DNA of 64,000 nucleotides from the NCBI RefSeq assembly GCF_032925565.1, contig NZ_CP136708.1, positions 4,340,001 through 4,404,000 of the forward strand, given 5' to 3'. Each line of letters starts with the position of its first letter. Position 1 is the stretch's first letter. Below are positions 1 through 9,779 of this stretch, one piece after another. The notes under the pieces were generated by a model. The model did not search any database, was not told the DNA's origin, and saw only the letters and a list, made by a program, of their open reading frames with translations. A program made the translations under genes and the position numbers. The DNA is from Alteromonas sp. CI.11.F.A3. Its GTDB lineage: Bacteria; Pseudomonadota; Gammaproteobacteria; Enterobacterales; Alteromonadaceae.

Positions 1-594
<594 letters not shown>

Positions 595-3500
595 ATGTAT
601 TTGTTTCGAATTTTTACACTGCTGTGCGCACTACTTTGGCTTATCGCCCCTCAACCAAGTCACGCTCAGCACATTGAGCAACTTTTCGATGAAGATGCTT
701 CTTTAGACCTCTCCGACTCCCTGTACTATTTATACGAAGCCAATCTACCACTCACAATAAATGATGTGAGTAGAAGACGCAGCGACTTTCGCATGCATCC
801 TTATAGCAACCCCAACTTCGGCTTTAGAGACAAAGGAATGTGGTTGTTAACTTCATTTTCCAACGTGTCAAACCAAGAGAACTGGGTATTTTCTATCAAT
901 TTTAGTCAACTAGACAAGGTCGACTTCTATTTGGTTAAAAATGGCGAAGTATTGCAACAAAGCCATCAGGGTAAATCTCAAAAAGAACAAATTTTTCGCA
1001 TACCCACATTACGGGTAACGCTAGCCAACGCCGAACGGGTCGATCTATTTATACGTGTTGAAAGCCAATCATCAAGCCTTATTACACCATTAAAAGTGCA
1101 ACCTGAGCCTGTTCACAGCAGTTCGTTCCAAATGGACAGCCTGATGTGGGGGCTCTTTTACGGCGGCTTGCTGATACTGGCTGTTTATAACCTTGTGCTT
1201 TATTTCGGGGTTCACGAGCGCAGCCTGATTGCTTACGTAGGCTATATATGCGCCGTTATTCTTTGGCAGTTTGTTTGGGGCGGCCATATACACCTGTTGT
1301 TTTCAGGGGGGATACCCTATTGGCTTGTTGGTCACACCGAACTGATTTTTGTGATTATAGGTATTTCGTCCGGTTTGTTTACCGTGAGCTTCCTAGAGAC
1401 CAAGAAGAACGCCAAGGCCGCACACCCCGTCATTGTGCTGTTATTGGCGGTGCAAATAGTTATTGGGGTAATTTGTTTTCTGGGGTTACTTCCCTCAATT
1501 TGGAAGAACAACCTAGTTTACGGCGTAGGTCTTATTGCTATTTGTAGTTATATATTTGCCGGTATCGAGGCCTTCGTTAACCGTTTCCAACCTGCTCGGT
1601 ACTTTATATTTGCATGGGGAATGCTGGCAACAGGTGCCATTATTGGCATGCTAAGTCTAGTTGGGGTACTCCCTTCAAACGACTTCACCACATACTGTTT
1701 CCAAGTGGGCGTATTTTTAGAATCTGGGCTGTTTTCATTCGCGCTAATGGAAAAAAGCAGAAGCCAACTTGAACACGAAGTTGAGCAAGCTACCGATGAT
1801 CTACGCAACAATATGGAGCTCATTGAAGAGCAAAATGCGCGCTTAGATATTGCTCGTAAAGATGCCATTAAAGCCAGTAATGTGAAATCGCAATTTCTTG
1901 CCAATATGAGCCATGAAATACGTACGCCTCTTAACGGTATTCTAGGGTTTAGCCGAGAACTGACCCATGCTTCTTTACCATCCGATCAACAAGAGCAAGT
2001 GCGAATTATTAATACTGCCGCTGATAACTTGCTGACTATAGTCAACGATGTATTAGACTTCTCTAAGATTGAAGCGGGTAAACTTCAAATTAACAACCAA
2101 CCATTTTCACCCAATACTTTATTGGAAGAAATGGTGACGATTATGGCGAAGTCTTCCCATAGTAAAAAGTTAGAATTTGTTTTCGACCTGTCGCCTTTAC
2201 CGGAAAAATTAATCGGTGATGTTTTCAGAATAAAGCAAATTTTGAATAACCTGCTTAGCAACGCCTTAAAATTCACGCCTTCGGGTACTATTACCCTTGC
2301 GGTCAAAGGCCGCCCGCTTTTACACGGAATTCATGAAATTGAAATCATCGTTGAAGATACGGGTATAGGCATAAACCGACAGGACAGAAAGAAACTCTTC
2401 AATGCGTTTTCCCAAGTGGATGACTCAATAAACCGCAATTATCAAGGTACAGGATTAGGCTTGGTGATTAGTCGTGAGCTAGTTCGACTCATGCGAGGCG
2501 ACTTAACCCTCAAAAGTACGCCAAGGCAAGGCTCCACCTTTGTGGTTACCCTTAGAACCAATCATTTAAGCCAGAAATATGCATTAAGTGCTGATACTGA
2601 ATGGCATGGAAAGCATGTGGTTATCTTCGACCCCATTCCTGCCACGCGCCGAGCCAGTGCCTCTATGTTGAAGCAACTGGGAGCTAAAGTGACCACTGTT
2701 GAATCCGTTGATTATCTTTCTAGACTGTCGCTACAGTCATCTTCCACTGACTTCTTTATGGCAACAGTGCCGGTATCAAAAATGGACAAGCGGGATGAGT
2801 TCTTAAGCCGCTTTGTACAGTTTAATGCGACTAAGCGCGTACTTTGGTATTCGGGCCCTGAGCCTTTTACTCAATACCCGAGTTTGTCTCAGCATTTTCA
2901 TACTCAAATACGCATGCCGATGACGTTGAGTAAACTCGATGGCTTAGTGAACAATAAGAAAGCAGTACCACGAAACCCCCTTCAAGATAAGTTGAATTCC
3001 CTTCCACGGGCAAGAATTTTAGCCGTGGATGATATGGATATGAACCTCAAGTTACTGCATACCTGGCTTGATAATTCACCGATATCATTAGTAACCACAA
3101 CAAGTGGCGAAGACGCGGTTAATCAATGCCAAACCCAAGAGTTCGACTTGATATTAATGGATGTGCAAATGCCCATCATGGATGGGCTTCAAGCGTCCCG
3201 TGCAATTAGAAAAACCACGCTGAATATGGGCACGCCAATTATTGCGGTAACCGCCCATGCATTTAAAGAAGAGCAAGAAAGGTTATTGGCTTCGGGTATG
3301 GACGACTATTTGCCCAAACCCATTGAGATTGGGTTACTGGTAGACCTTATTCGTTCTTGGTGCCATACCACTGAGCCGGGGCACATATTACTGCCTTCAT
3401 TAGACTGGCAGCTGGCCTTAAAGCGCGCACATCAGAACCATGAAGCGGCCAAAGAGCTACTTGAAGACTTTATTACCATGGCGCCAGACATGCTGACGAC

Positions 3501-3726
3501 TTTAAAAGCGCTGTGGAATGAAAAAGATTACGCTGAGCTTAAGCTCGAAATTCACAAATTACATGGGGCCTGCTGTTACATAGGTGCGCCGCGACTGCAA
3601 AGCTTAGCCGATGAGCTAGAAAGCGCCCTAAAATTAGGGCAACATTTTTTAGTGGCTGAACATCTGCCGTTGTTACTCGATGAAATTGAGCGAGTCTGTT
3701 CAGAAGGCCAGACACGCACAGGCTAG
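595..3726 (+). CDS. BarA-like hybrid histidine kinase with 7TMR-DISM sensor
   Basis: A membrane phosphorelay kinase. Order of parts: a signal peptide (about 1-24), a periplasmic 7TMR-DISM extracellular domain (about 30-175), seven membrane segments (about 180-390), a short coiled coil, HisKA with the H-box SHEIRTPLNGILGF (His440), HATPase with NNLLSNALKFT, DTGIGI and GTGLGL, a degenerate receiver-like segment (about 670-780), a receiver (Asp812/Asp813, phospho-acceptor Asp856 in ILMDVQMPIMDG, Lys908), and a C-terminal Hpt domain (IHKLHGACCYIG, His987). The cytoplasmic half, including the Hpt sequence, resembles BarA, the GacS-type kinase that phosphorylates UvrY/GacA. The sensor half is not the E. 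coli BarA type. DISM sensors are thought to bind carbohydrates or other small ligands. No response regulator is adjacent. Orthology to BarA is inference. Confidence 0.85.
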   Translation: MYLFRIFTLLCALLWLIAPQPSHAQHIEQLFDEDASLDLSDSLYYLYEANLPLTINDVSRRRSDFRMHPYSNPNFGFRDKGMWLLTSFSNVSNQENWVFSINFSQLDKVDFYLVKNGEVLQQSHQGKSQKEQIFRIPTLRVTLANAERVDLFIRVESQSSSLITPLKVQPEPVHSSSFQMDSLMWGLFYGGLLILAVYNLVLYFGVHERSLIAYVGYICAVILWQFVWGGHIHLLFSGGIPYWLVGHTELIFVIIGISSGLFTVSFLETKKNAKAAHPVIVLLLAVQIVIGVICFLGLLPSIWKNNLVYGVGLIAICSYIFAGIEAFVNRFQPARYFIFAWGMLATGAIIGMLSLVGVLPSNDFTTYCFQVGVFLESGLFSFALMEKSRSQLEHEVEQATDDLRNNMELIEEQNARLDIARKDAIKASNVKSQFLANMSHEIRTPLNGILGFSRELTHASLPSDQQEQVRIINTAADNLLTIVNDVLDFSKIEAGKLQINNQPFSPNTLLEEMVTIMAKSSHSKKLEFVFDLSPLPEKLIGDVFRIKQILNNLLSNALKFTPSGTITLAVKGRPLLHGIHEIEIIVEDTGIGINRQDRKKLFNAFSQVDDSINRNYQGTGLGLVISRELVRLMRGDLTLKSTPRQGSTFVVTLRTNHLSQKYALSADTEWHGKHVVIFDPIPATRRASASMLKQLGAKVTTVESVDYLSRLSLQSSSTDFFMATVPVSKMDKRDEFLSRFVQFNATKRVLWYSGPEPFTQYPSLSQHFHTQIRMPMTLSKLDGLVNNKKAVPRNPLQDKLNSLPRARILAVDDMDMNLKLLHTWLDNSPISLVTTTSGEDAVNQCQTQEFDLILMDVQMPIMDGLQASRAIRKTTLNMGTPIIAVTAHAFKEEQERLLASGMDDYLPKPIEIGLLVDLIRSWCHTTEPGHILLPSLDWQLALKRAHQNHEAAKELLEDFITMAPDMLTTLKALWNEKDYAELKLEIHKLHGACCYIGAPRLQSLADELESALKLGQHFLVAEHLPLLLDEIERVCSEGQTRTG

Positions 3727-3737
3727 CCTAACTAAAG

Positions 3738-4433
3738 TTATTCAGCGTTATTGGTTCTACGGGCGGCTTGGCATTGAGAGATAAGCGCAGCAAACTCTTC
3801 TGGAGTTCTGTCTATATCAGAGGTGGCAATAAACACGTCATAACCAAGGCGCTTGCGAAGCTCTGCCATGCGATTGGCCAACATGGCTTTTACGCCGGTG
3901 AGTACAGTGCCATTGTTTAACGTAAAATGATTGTCATCGAACATAGACTCTTCGTAGCAACTTCCCGTGGCACACCCTTCATTCGTGTTATGCAGCAACA
4001 AAGGCCGCTGCTCCATCAGCAAATGGGTGGCTAAACGTGGCGATATACTGGTTAGAAACTCGGTATAGTCTTTTAATTTGAAGCCCACGGTTTCAAGCCC
4101 TACATGATCTAAACCTTGTCGTACTCTAGGGCAGTCTGCCCGCTGTAGGTTTTCCCAATGTATTCGCCAGCTGCCTAAACGATGGCGATAGGTGATAACG
4201 TCCGTGGTCATTTCTAGGCTGAATTCAGGTTCGCGAATTTTAAAGTAGCCCACCAGCAAGGTAACTAACGCCGCACTGGTGATCAGAATACCCGCTAAAA
4301 ATAGCCAATCAGGGAGCAATACAAACCAAAGCGCAGCAAACACTAACCCTGCGCAACCAATAACAATACTGGTTATGCCGTTACTTTTTGACGCGGCTCG
4401 AATAAGAATAGGTTCAGGGTTATTGCCAGACAT
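3738..4433 (-). CDS. DUF2982-like membrane protein
   Basis: A protein of about 231 residues with two adjacent hydrophobic segments near residues 20-65, followed by a soluble part. The overall pattern is that of the uncharacterised DUF2982 family of Alteromonadales and Vibrionales; this assignment is from memory. The soluble half has a Cys-containing stretch (NEGCATGSCYEES). An upstream GTG at 4445 could extend it by four residues. I prefer the ATG at 4433, where the protein begins MSGNNPEP. Its start overlaps the end of the small ORF 4420-4563, which suggests translational coupling. It is convergent with the histidine kinase, 11 bases from that stop codon. No function can be given. Confidence 0.65.
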   Translation of the reverse strand: MSGNNPEPILIRAASKSNGITSIVIGCAGLVFAALWFVLLPDWLFLAGILITSAALVTLLVGYFKIREPEFSLEMTTDVITYRHRLGSWRIHWENLQRADCPRVRQGLDHVGLETVGFKLKDYTEFLTSISPRLATHLLMEQRPLLLHNTNEGCATGSCYEESMFDDNHFTLNNGTVLTGVKAMLANRMAELRKRLGYDVFIATSDIDRTPEEFAALISQCQAARRTNNAE

Positions 4434-4563
4434 ACAGGTACACAACCAACATAATTAAGGCCCACAGCACATAAAGTCGAATTCGCTGGCAGACGGCACA
4501 GTCTGTCTTCCACCAGCTAAAATGGCGTGTTGGCGCATTTCGTTTATTCTGATCTTTACGCAT
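4420..4563 (-). CDS. Small single-pass membrane protein (47 aa)
   Basis: A short frame starting with ATG at 4563 and stopping at TAA 4422-4420, so it overlaps the DUF2982 start by 14 bases. It encodes a basic N-terminus (MRKDQNKRNAPTRH), FSWWKTDCAVCQRIR with a CxxC pair, then a hydrophobic segment LYVLWALIMLVVYLYVW at the C-terminus. The charge distribution predicts the N-terminus inside and one membrane span. The Shine-Dalgarno sequence is weak. A coupled small gene is plausible because of the overlap and the membrane-protein-like composition. I do not recognise a family. It could also be a chance frame. Confidence 0.45.
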   Translation of the reverse strand: MRKDQNKRNAPTRHFSWWKTDCAVCQRIRLYVLWALIMLVVYLYVWQ

Positions 4564-4607
4564 AAACAGGCAAACAGATTAATAATAAATACAGTTTACC
4601 TGTTTAT
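4562..4607. repeat. Inverted repeat upstream of the small ORF
   Basis: Nine-base perfect arms, ATAAACAGG at 4562-4570 and CCTGTTTAT at 4599-4607, are separated by an AT-rich 28-base spacer. The left arm includes part of the start codon of the 47-aa ORF. There is no T-run, so it does not look like a standard terminator for the RND operon, which ends at 4619. It may be an operator or an mRNA hairpin affecting initiation. Confidence 0.35.
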
Positions 4608-4618
4608 AACTCGTGTTG

Positions 4619-7600
4619 TTAGGCCAGATGTCGATAGCGGTATCGCTGAAATGCTGCCACCAAGGTGGGTGTGAACACTAACGATAATATGACAGAAAAG
4701 CCTACGCCACCGGCTAGCACGACCGCAAGGGGCGGCCAGAAGCTGCCTTCGCTGAAGAGTAATAGCGGGATTAACCCACCTACTGTCGTAAAGGTGGTGG
4801 AAAGAATGTGCCTGCTACAGCCCATAGTTTCCTGCACGATAGCAGCAATGTTTCCATGTTTAGCTTCTGTGTTTGCATTTATCGCCGCAATAACCACGAT
4901 GGAGCCATTTATTGCAACCCCAATTAGCCCTGCAGATCCTAATAGGGGGTTAAAGCCTATCGGTAAACCTGATAACCATAAGCTAAACATGCCAAGTCCT
5001 ACCGAGAGTATGGCTACCAATACAATCACCCCTGCCATACGCAAGCTCGTAAAGGTTAGAATTAGGGTAGTTAGCATAAGTACAAGGAGCACTGGCGCGT
5101 AAGTTCCTAGCTGCCCCATTGCCCGTCGCTGTTCGTCGGCATCTCCTGCAAGATGAATACGATACCCTTCTGGCAAGGCTAAGCTTTCGTTTAGCTTCTG
5201 TCTTAAAGTATTACTGGCATCAACAGGAGGAATATTCGGCAATAGGTAAGCCTGAATACGATTGACCCGCTCACCATCTTGGCGGGTAATACTGCTGATA
5301 GATGGTGCGAGTGTTAACGAAGCCACCGCACCTAACGACGACCAATTTATAGCGCTGTTTACCGAACTGTCCCCCGCCACGGGAATAGGCATGGCGTTTA
5401 TGCCCGCGACATCTTGCCTGAAACTATCTGATAATCTCACCCGCACAGGAATTTCTTCCGTACTTTCCAACACTGAACCACCAGCAAGCCCTGAAAAGTT
5501 AATTTGCATCTGACTGGCTAAATCGGACAGGCTCAGGCCAAGGTACGACAATGTATCACTTGAAGCATCCACATTTAGTTCCGGCTCACCCATAGTGATA
5601 CTCGCTGTTGATTGGGAAATTCCGGGCACTTGTGACATTAAAAATCGAACCTGCTGACCCAATTCATTCAAGATGTCTAAATCAGGCCCGAAGATTTCTA
5701 CTTCTACCGGCGCAGCAATAGGCGGTCCTTGTCCAAAGGCGCGCACCACAATTTGAACTTCAGGGAAGGTATCATCAAGGTGACGTTGCAAACGGCTGAT
5801 TAAATTCGCGGCCTCTTCTACTGTGTGTGTCGTGACTACAGCATTAGAAAAGTTGGGTAAATTATCCCGTGTCATGACTTGGTTGTAATATACCGATGGG
5901 GCAGAACCTCCTACTAACCATGTCACCTGCTTCACCCCTTCACTTTCGCGGATAACACTGTCGACTTTGTGGGTGTAAGTGAGGGTGTTATCTATGCTGC
6001 TACCCTCTTTTGTCCACATGTAAACTTCGAACTGATCTCTATCAGCACTAGGGAAAAATACGTTAGCCAGCGTGCCTGAAAGTACAAAACCAGAGATACA
6101 AAAAACAAGCACTAGCGGTAGAACTAAAATGGGTCGTGCAATCCACGCGGCTAAATGTACGCGAAACGCTTGGCTTAATTTAGGGGCTTGTAACCCTACT
6201 TGCCACCAATGTTTATTCCCTACATTCTCAGCTTCTTCTCCTTTAGGAAGAAAGCGAGCCGCTAATGCCGCTATTACGGTTAGGGATATAAACAACGAGC
6301 CAATTAATGCCATCACCACGCTTATAGCAATAGGCCCAACAAAATCACCAATATTACCGTTTAGCAGGAAAATAGGCATGAAGCCTAATATGGTGGTAAG
6401 TGTTGAGGCGAGTAAAGGCGCAAAAAGGTGAGAAACGCTTTTGGCCATCGCTCCAACGCGAGTAGCAGATGGGTCTTGTAAGTTAATCCGAATTTCATCG
6501 GTAATAACAATGGCGTTGTCGATTAACAGTCCGATGGCGATAATCATGCCGAAAATGGACATTTGGTGAATTTGTTCGTTATAAAAGTTTAAAGAGAACA
6601 GCGCAAAAGATGCACACAAAGGAAGCGCTAACCCCACAATCCATGACGCTTTAAACCCCATAAAGAGTAAAATAACTAACATGACTACCGCACAGCCCAT
6701 CAATAGGTTGCCCGATAGTTCGGCTAGGCGATTGCCGGTATATTTATTCTGCTCAAAAGCGATGTCAGCTGTTACCGTGCCTTTGAATTCCTGATTAAAG
6801 CTATCCACCACGCTTAGCACATCGTTAGTCCATACATCGGCACGTAGCGAGGTTTGCATACGGGCAGCAACAAAGATAACTTCTTCTCCGTCGAGCACAC
6901 CAATGTCAGAACGTGGCGTTACATAGCCGCGGGATACCTTTGCAACGTCTTCTACCCGTAAATAACGCCCCTCTTGATTAACCAATGGAATAGCAGACAC
7001 CATCGCCACTCCGTCTAATCCTTTCGCCACAGTGAAGCGTAAATTTGTGCTTTCAGTGTCAAGCACACCTGCAGGAAGTTTAGGATCGGCGCTACTAATA
7101 ATATTGCTGACTTGTCCAAGATTTAGGCCGGTGGCCGCGAGTTTATCCGGGGAGATACTTACGCTAATTTCTTCTTCCGGCGCACCATAAATACGCACTA
7201 ACTCGGTGCCATGTACATTACGAAGTCTATCGGTGAGTTCTTCCGCTAACCGCCCCGTAAGAGTAAGCGATGTGGTATCGGGGTGTGAGGCTTTTAAAGC
7301 CAGTAATAACGTGAATGCCGTGGCTCCGCGCTTTTCATCAAAAATAGGCGAGCCTATACCTTCAGGGAAACCTGCTGATGCTTCGCCTATAGCGTCTCGT
7401 ATTTCACTGAATAACTGTTCGTTACTACTGCTATCAATCCAATCTTGAGTTTCAATATTGATGACCGATATACCAGCTCTTGAAGTTGATTTAACTTCCT
7501 TTATTTCAAAGATTTCGCGTAGCTTATCTTCTATTACATCACTGACAAGGGCTTCCACCCTTTCTGCCGAAGCACCTGGGTAGGCAGTAATTACTAAGGC

Positions 7601-7765
7601 ATTTCGGGTATCAATTCTAGGGTCTTCTAAACGCGGTAAGTTACCTAGCGCAGACATACCTGCGACAAGTAATATCACTAAGCTTAAAACGAGTAAGTGA
7701 GGGCGCCGGTAAAATAACGTATACCATGGATATTTTTTATCAGTATCAAATAGCATAGGGTTCAT
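4619..7765 (-). CDS. RND efflux permease
   Basis: The inner-membrane, proton-driven pump of a tripartite efflux system (1048 aa, usual HAE-type RND length). The N-terminus starts in the cytoplasm (PWYTLFYRRPHLLVLSLVILLVAG) and is followed by the periplasmic porter half LPRLEDPRIDTRNALVITAYPGASAERVE. The membrane proton-relay segment reads IAIGLLIDNAIVITDEI, so it carries the Asp-Asn form rather than the Asp-Asp of AcrB. That variant is common in TriC-like members. The typical second membrane block, including GVAINGSIVVIAAINA, is present. Its ATG overlaps the adaptor stop codon by 4 bases (ATGA), which implies coupled translation. No outer-membrane channel gene is in the operon, so a TolC encoded elsewhere is presumably used. 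The substrate is unknown. Confidence 0.92.
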   Translation of the reverse strand: MNPMLFDTDKKYPWYTLFYRRPHLLVLSLVILLVAGMSALGNLPRLEDPRIDTRNALVITAYPGASAERVEALVSDVIEDKLREIFEIKEVKSTSRAGISVINIETQDWIDSSSNEQLFSEIRDAIGEASAGFPEGIGSPIFDEKRGATAFTLLLALKASHPDTTSLTLTGRLAEELTDRLRNVHGTELVRIYGAPEEEISVSISPDKLAATGLNLGQVSNIISSADPKLPAGVLDTESTNLRFTVAKGLDGVAMVSAIPLVNQEGRYLRVEDVAKVSRGYVTPRSDIGVLDGEEVIFVAARMQTSLRADVWTNDVLSVVDSFNQEFKGTVTADIAFEQNKYTGNRLAELSGNLLMGCAVVMLVILLFMGFKASWIVGLALPLCASFALFSLNFYNEQIHQMSIFGMIIAIGLLIDNAIVITDEIRINLQDPSATRVGAMAKSVSHLFAPLLASTLTTILGFMPIFLLNGNIGDFVGPIAISVVMALIGSLFISLTVIAALAARFLPKGEEAENVGNKHWWQVGLQAPKLSQAFRVHLAAWIARPILVLPLVLVFCISGFVLSGTLANVFFPSADRDQFEVYMWTKEGSSIDNTLTYTHKVDSVIRESEGVKQVTWLVGGSAPSVYYNQVMTRDNLPNFSNAVVTTHTVEEAANLISRLQRHLDDTFPEVQIVVRAFGQGPPIAAPVEVEIFGPDLDILNELGQQVRFLMSQVPGISQSTASITMGEPELNVDASSDTLSYLGLSLSDLASQMQINFSGLAGGSVLESTEEIPVRVRLSDSFRQDVAGINAMPIPVAGDSSVNSAINWSSLGAVASLTLAPSISSITRQDGERVNRIQAYLLPNIPPVDASNTLRQKLNESLALPEGYRIHLAGDADEQRRAMGQLGTYAPVLLVLMLTTLILTFTSLRMAGVIVLVAILSVGLGMFSLWLSGLPIGFNPLLGSAGLIGVAINGSIVVIAAINANTEAKHGNIAAIVQETMGCSRHILSTTFTTVGGLIPLLLFSEGSFWPPLAVVLAGGVGFSVILSLVFTPTLVAAFQRYRYRHLA

Positions 7766-8916
7766 TGCGTTGCTCCCTCGGCGCTATTCACACTCCCCTC
7801 ACTTAATTTAACCGATTGCCCTGGCGACAGCTTATGCGTACCACCTGTTACTAAGCGGTCGCCATCACTTAAGGCACCGCGTACAAAGGCACGCTCACCG
7901 TTGGTGTAAATAACTTCAACGGTTCTGCTTTCAAGGGTAAGTCCTTCTTGTTCTGTCACGACAAAGACTCGCCATAGGCCTCGTAAACCATTGCTAAGGG
8001 CACTAGCAGGTATCCAACTGCCGGTGCTATCGCCGTGACGTTGCCCTAATAAGGTAGCAAGATCGCCTGGTCTTAGGCCTGCATTGCTCGATAGATTTAC
8101 GAGGATATCAACAGTACGGGTTTGTCTGTTGCGCACAGGGGAAAGCTGGCTCACCGTTGCTTCAATATTTAACGCATCAACATTAAGGGCTACCTTTTCA
8201 CCTACCCGAAATAGAGAGACCATATCTGCTGGCACCGCAAAGCGAGCTTGTAAGGGAGCATCGCTAGTAAGACTCAGCAAGGCAGTCCCTGCCGCAACAA
8301 CACTACCTTCATCAAAGTAACGCGCGCTAATTGTGCCTGAGAAAGGCGCGAGCAATTTTGTTTTAGTTTGCTCTACATCTAGACTTTCAATGCTTGCTTC
8401 AATTTCTTTTACCTGCGCACTGGCAGCAGCGGTATTGGCTTTAACCTCATCTAATCGTTGCGACGATTCTAGTTTTTTCTCCACCAGCACAGTGACCCGC
8501 TTTTCGCTTAGCTCTGCCAAGGTTAAATCTGCACGGGTACGTTCTAATGTTGCGTTTAATTCCACAAGGCGCGCAGTCAATCTGTCATTGTCTAGCTTGG
8601 CTAGTACCTCACCTTTTTGAACCGTATCCCCTTCATCAACGAAAATTGCCATGACTTGGCCACTGGTATCAAAAGACACATCAGCTGCTTTGGGAGATTC
8701 AATTAATCCATAAATTTTTACCGGCATTTCAAAACCGCTTTGCAGCGTAACTCGCTGAGTGGAAACCGCGGTAGGTGGATGGTCGGTGAGTGTTTGTGTG
8801 GCGCCATTAAGCCCGGCAGCAAACAGCAGAAGCGTTAATCCAACAACGAAGATAGTGATAGCAGCATACAATGCTGTCGATGCCCCTTTTCCTTGTTCAG
8901 TGGACTCAATTGTCAT
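7762..8916 (-). CDS. RND periplasmic adaptor (membrane fusion protein)
   Basis: A 384-residue adaptor that bridges the RND permease to an outer-membrane channel. It has an N-terminal membrane anchor (about residues 14-36, LYAAITIFVVGLTLLLFAAG), no lipobox, a split lipoyl domain (IFVDEGDTVQKGEVLAKLDNDRL and later LLAPFSGTISARYFDEGSVV), a coiled-coil hairpin rich in Glu/Lys/Ala between them, then beta-barrel and membrane-proximal domains. The start ATG at 8916 has AAGGAAA upstream. It is the first gene of the two-gene operon, divergent from the TetR regulator. Confidence 0.92.
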   Translation of the reverse strand: MTIESTEQGKGASTALYAAITIFVVGLTLLLFAAGLNGATQTLTDHPPTAVSTQRVTLQSGFEMPVKIYGLIESPKAADVSFDTSGQVMAIFVDEGDTVQKGEVLAKLDNDRLTARLVELNATLERTRADLTLAELSEKRVTVLVEKKLESSQRLDEVKANTAAASAQVKEIEASIESLDVEQTKTKLLAPFSGTISARYFDEGSVVAAGTALLSLTSDAPLQARFAVPADMVSLFRVGEKVALNVDALNIEATVSQLSPVRNRQTRTVDILVNLSSNAGLRPGDLATLLGQRHGDSTGSWIPASALSNGLRGLWRVFVVTEQEGLTLESRTVEVIYTNGERAFVRGALSDGDRLVTGGTHKLSPGQSVKLSEGSVNSAEGATQ

Positions 8917-8993
8917 TTCATTTTCCTTGCTTCTGCAGGCCTATTAGCCGAGGCATATTTGGTATACTATTTTTACTATGCTAGATTATAAAT

Positions 8994-9008
8994 ACTAGAC
9001 CGTCTAGT
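8994..9008. promoter_or_regulatory. Palindromic operator for the divergent TetR regulator
   Basis: ACTAGACCGTCTAGT is a perfect 7-1-7 palindrome lying between the adaptor start (8916) and the tetR start (9038). It is flanked on both sides by direct copies of ATTATAAAT (8985-8993 and 9013-9021), which resemble -10 elements. One of them reads TATAAT on the minus strand. Position and symmetry fit a TetR dimer site controlling both directions. Confidence 0.75.
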
Positions 9009-9037
9009 TTGATATTATAAATTTAAGTGAGATTCCA

Positions 9038-9694
9038 TTGTCTGAGCAAAAAAACAAACGACAAGGCCGCCCAAAAAGCGAAGAAAAACATAACCTTATT
9101 CTTCATTCAGCGTCGTGCTTATTTATAGAGAATGGTTTCGCAAATACTTCAATGGACAATATTGCTAAGGCATCTGGGGTATCAAAACAAACGGTTTACT
9201 CTCATTTCGATAATAAAGACGCCTTGTTTAAGGCTGCTATTACAAAGAAGTGCCAATCTTACCAACTCGATACCAACCAATTGATGCAGGGCACAAATGC
9301 TAACCTACCGCTAAACCATTATTTAAAGCAGGTAGGTGCGCAATTCATCAGGTTAATTCAAGACCCAGAAGCGGTTGCTGTTTTCAGGCTGGTCATTGGT
9401 GAAGCGCAAAGCACCCCTCATGTAGCAAAACTATTTTATGATGCTGGGCCTGGTGCATCGATAGAAGCTTTCTCTGAAATGTTTTTCTTTTATGGCAAAG
9501 GCGCGCTAACGAAAGCTAACAGCGTACAGTTGGCCATAGACTATTGTTCATTGCTACAAAGTGAATTTCACAACAAATTGCTGTGCGGTGTACAGGTGGC
9601 AATGCCCGATAAAGCCATTAGCGCCCATGTAGAAATTGCTGTCGAGAAAACCTTACTGCTATTTAATACTTATTGTACAAATAAAGACGAATAA
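9038..9694 (+). CDS. TetR/AcrR family regulator of the RND pump
   Basis: A 218-residue repressor-type protein. The N-terminal helix-turn-helix is typical: ILHSASCLFIENGFANTSMDNIAKASGVSKQTVYSHFDNKDALF (about residues 25-67). The rest is a helical ligand/dimer domain without an assigned subfamily. The start is a TTG at 9038, chosen because the conserved basic arm (KNKRQGRPKSEEK) must be included and no ATG precedes the HTH. GTGAG lies a short distance upstream. It is divergent from the RND operon with a palindromic operator in the gap, so it most likely represses the pump and itself until an inducer binds. Confidence 0.88.
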   Translation: MSEQKNKRQGRPKSEEKHNLILHSASCLFIENGFANTSMDNIAKASGVSKQTVYSHFDNKDALFKAAITKKCQSYQLDTNQLMQGTNANLPLNHYLKQVGAQFIRLIQDPEAVAVFRLVIGEAQSTPHVAKLFYDAGPGASIEAFSEMFFFYGKGALTKANSVQLAIDYCSLLQSEFHNKLLCGVQVAMPDKAISAHVEIAVEKTLLLFNTYCTNKDE

Positions 9695-9779
9695 CTCCCC
9701 CTCAAGACGGCGACGAAGGATTACTTATTTCCTCGTTTGTTATACACTACAGCCGTTTTCGTTGATGATTGAGTGACAT

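Noticed and set aside
4665..5102. Open plus-strand frame of 145 codons
   Set aside because: Lies entirely within the minus-strand RND permease, whose protein is clearly real; typical antisense shadow.
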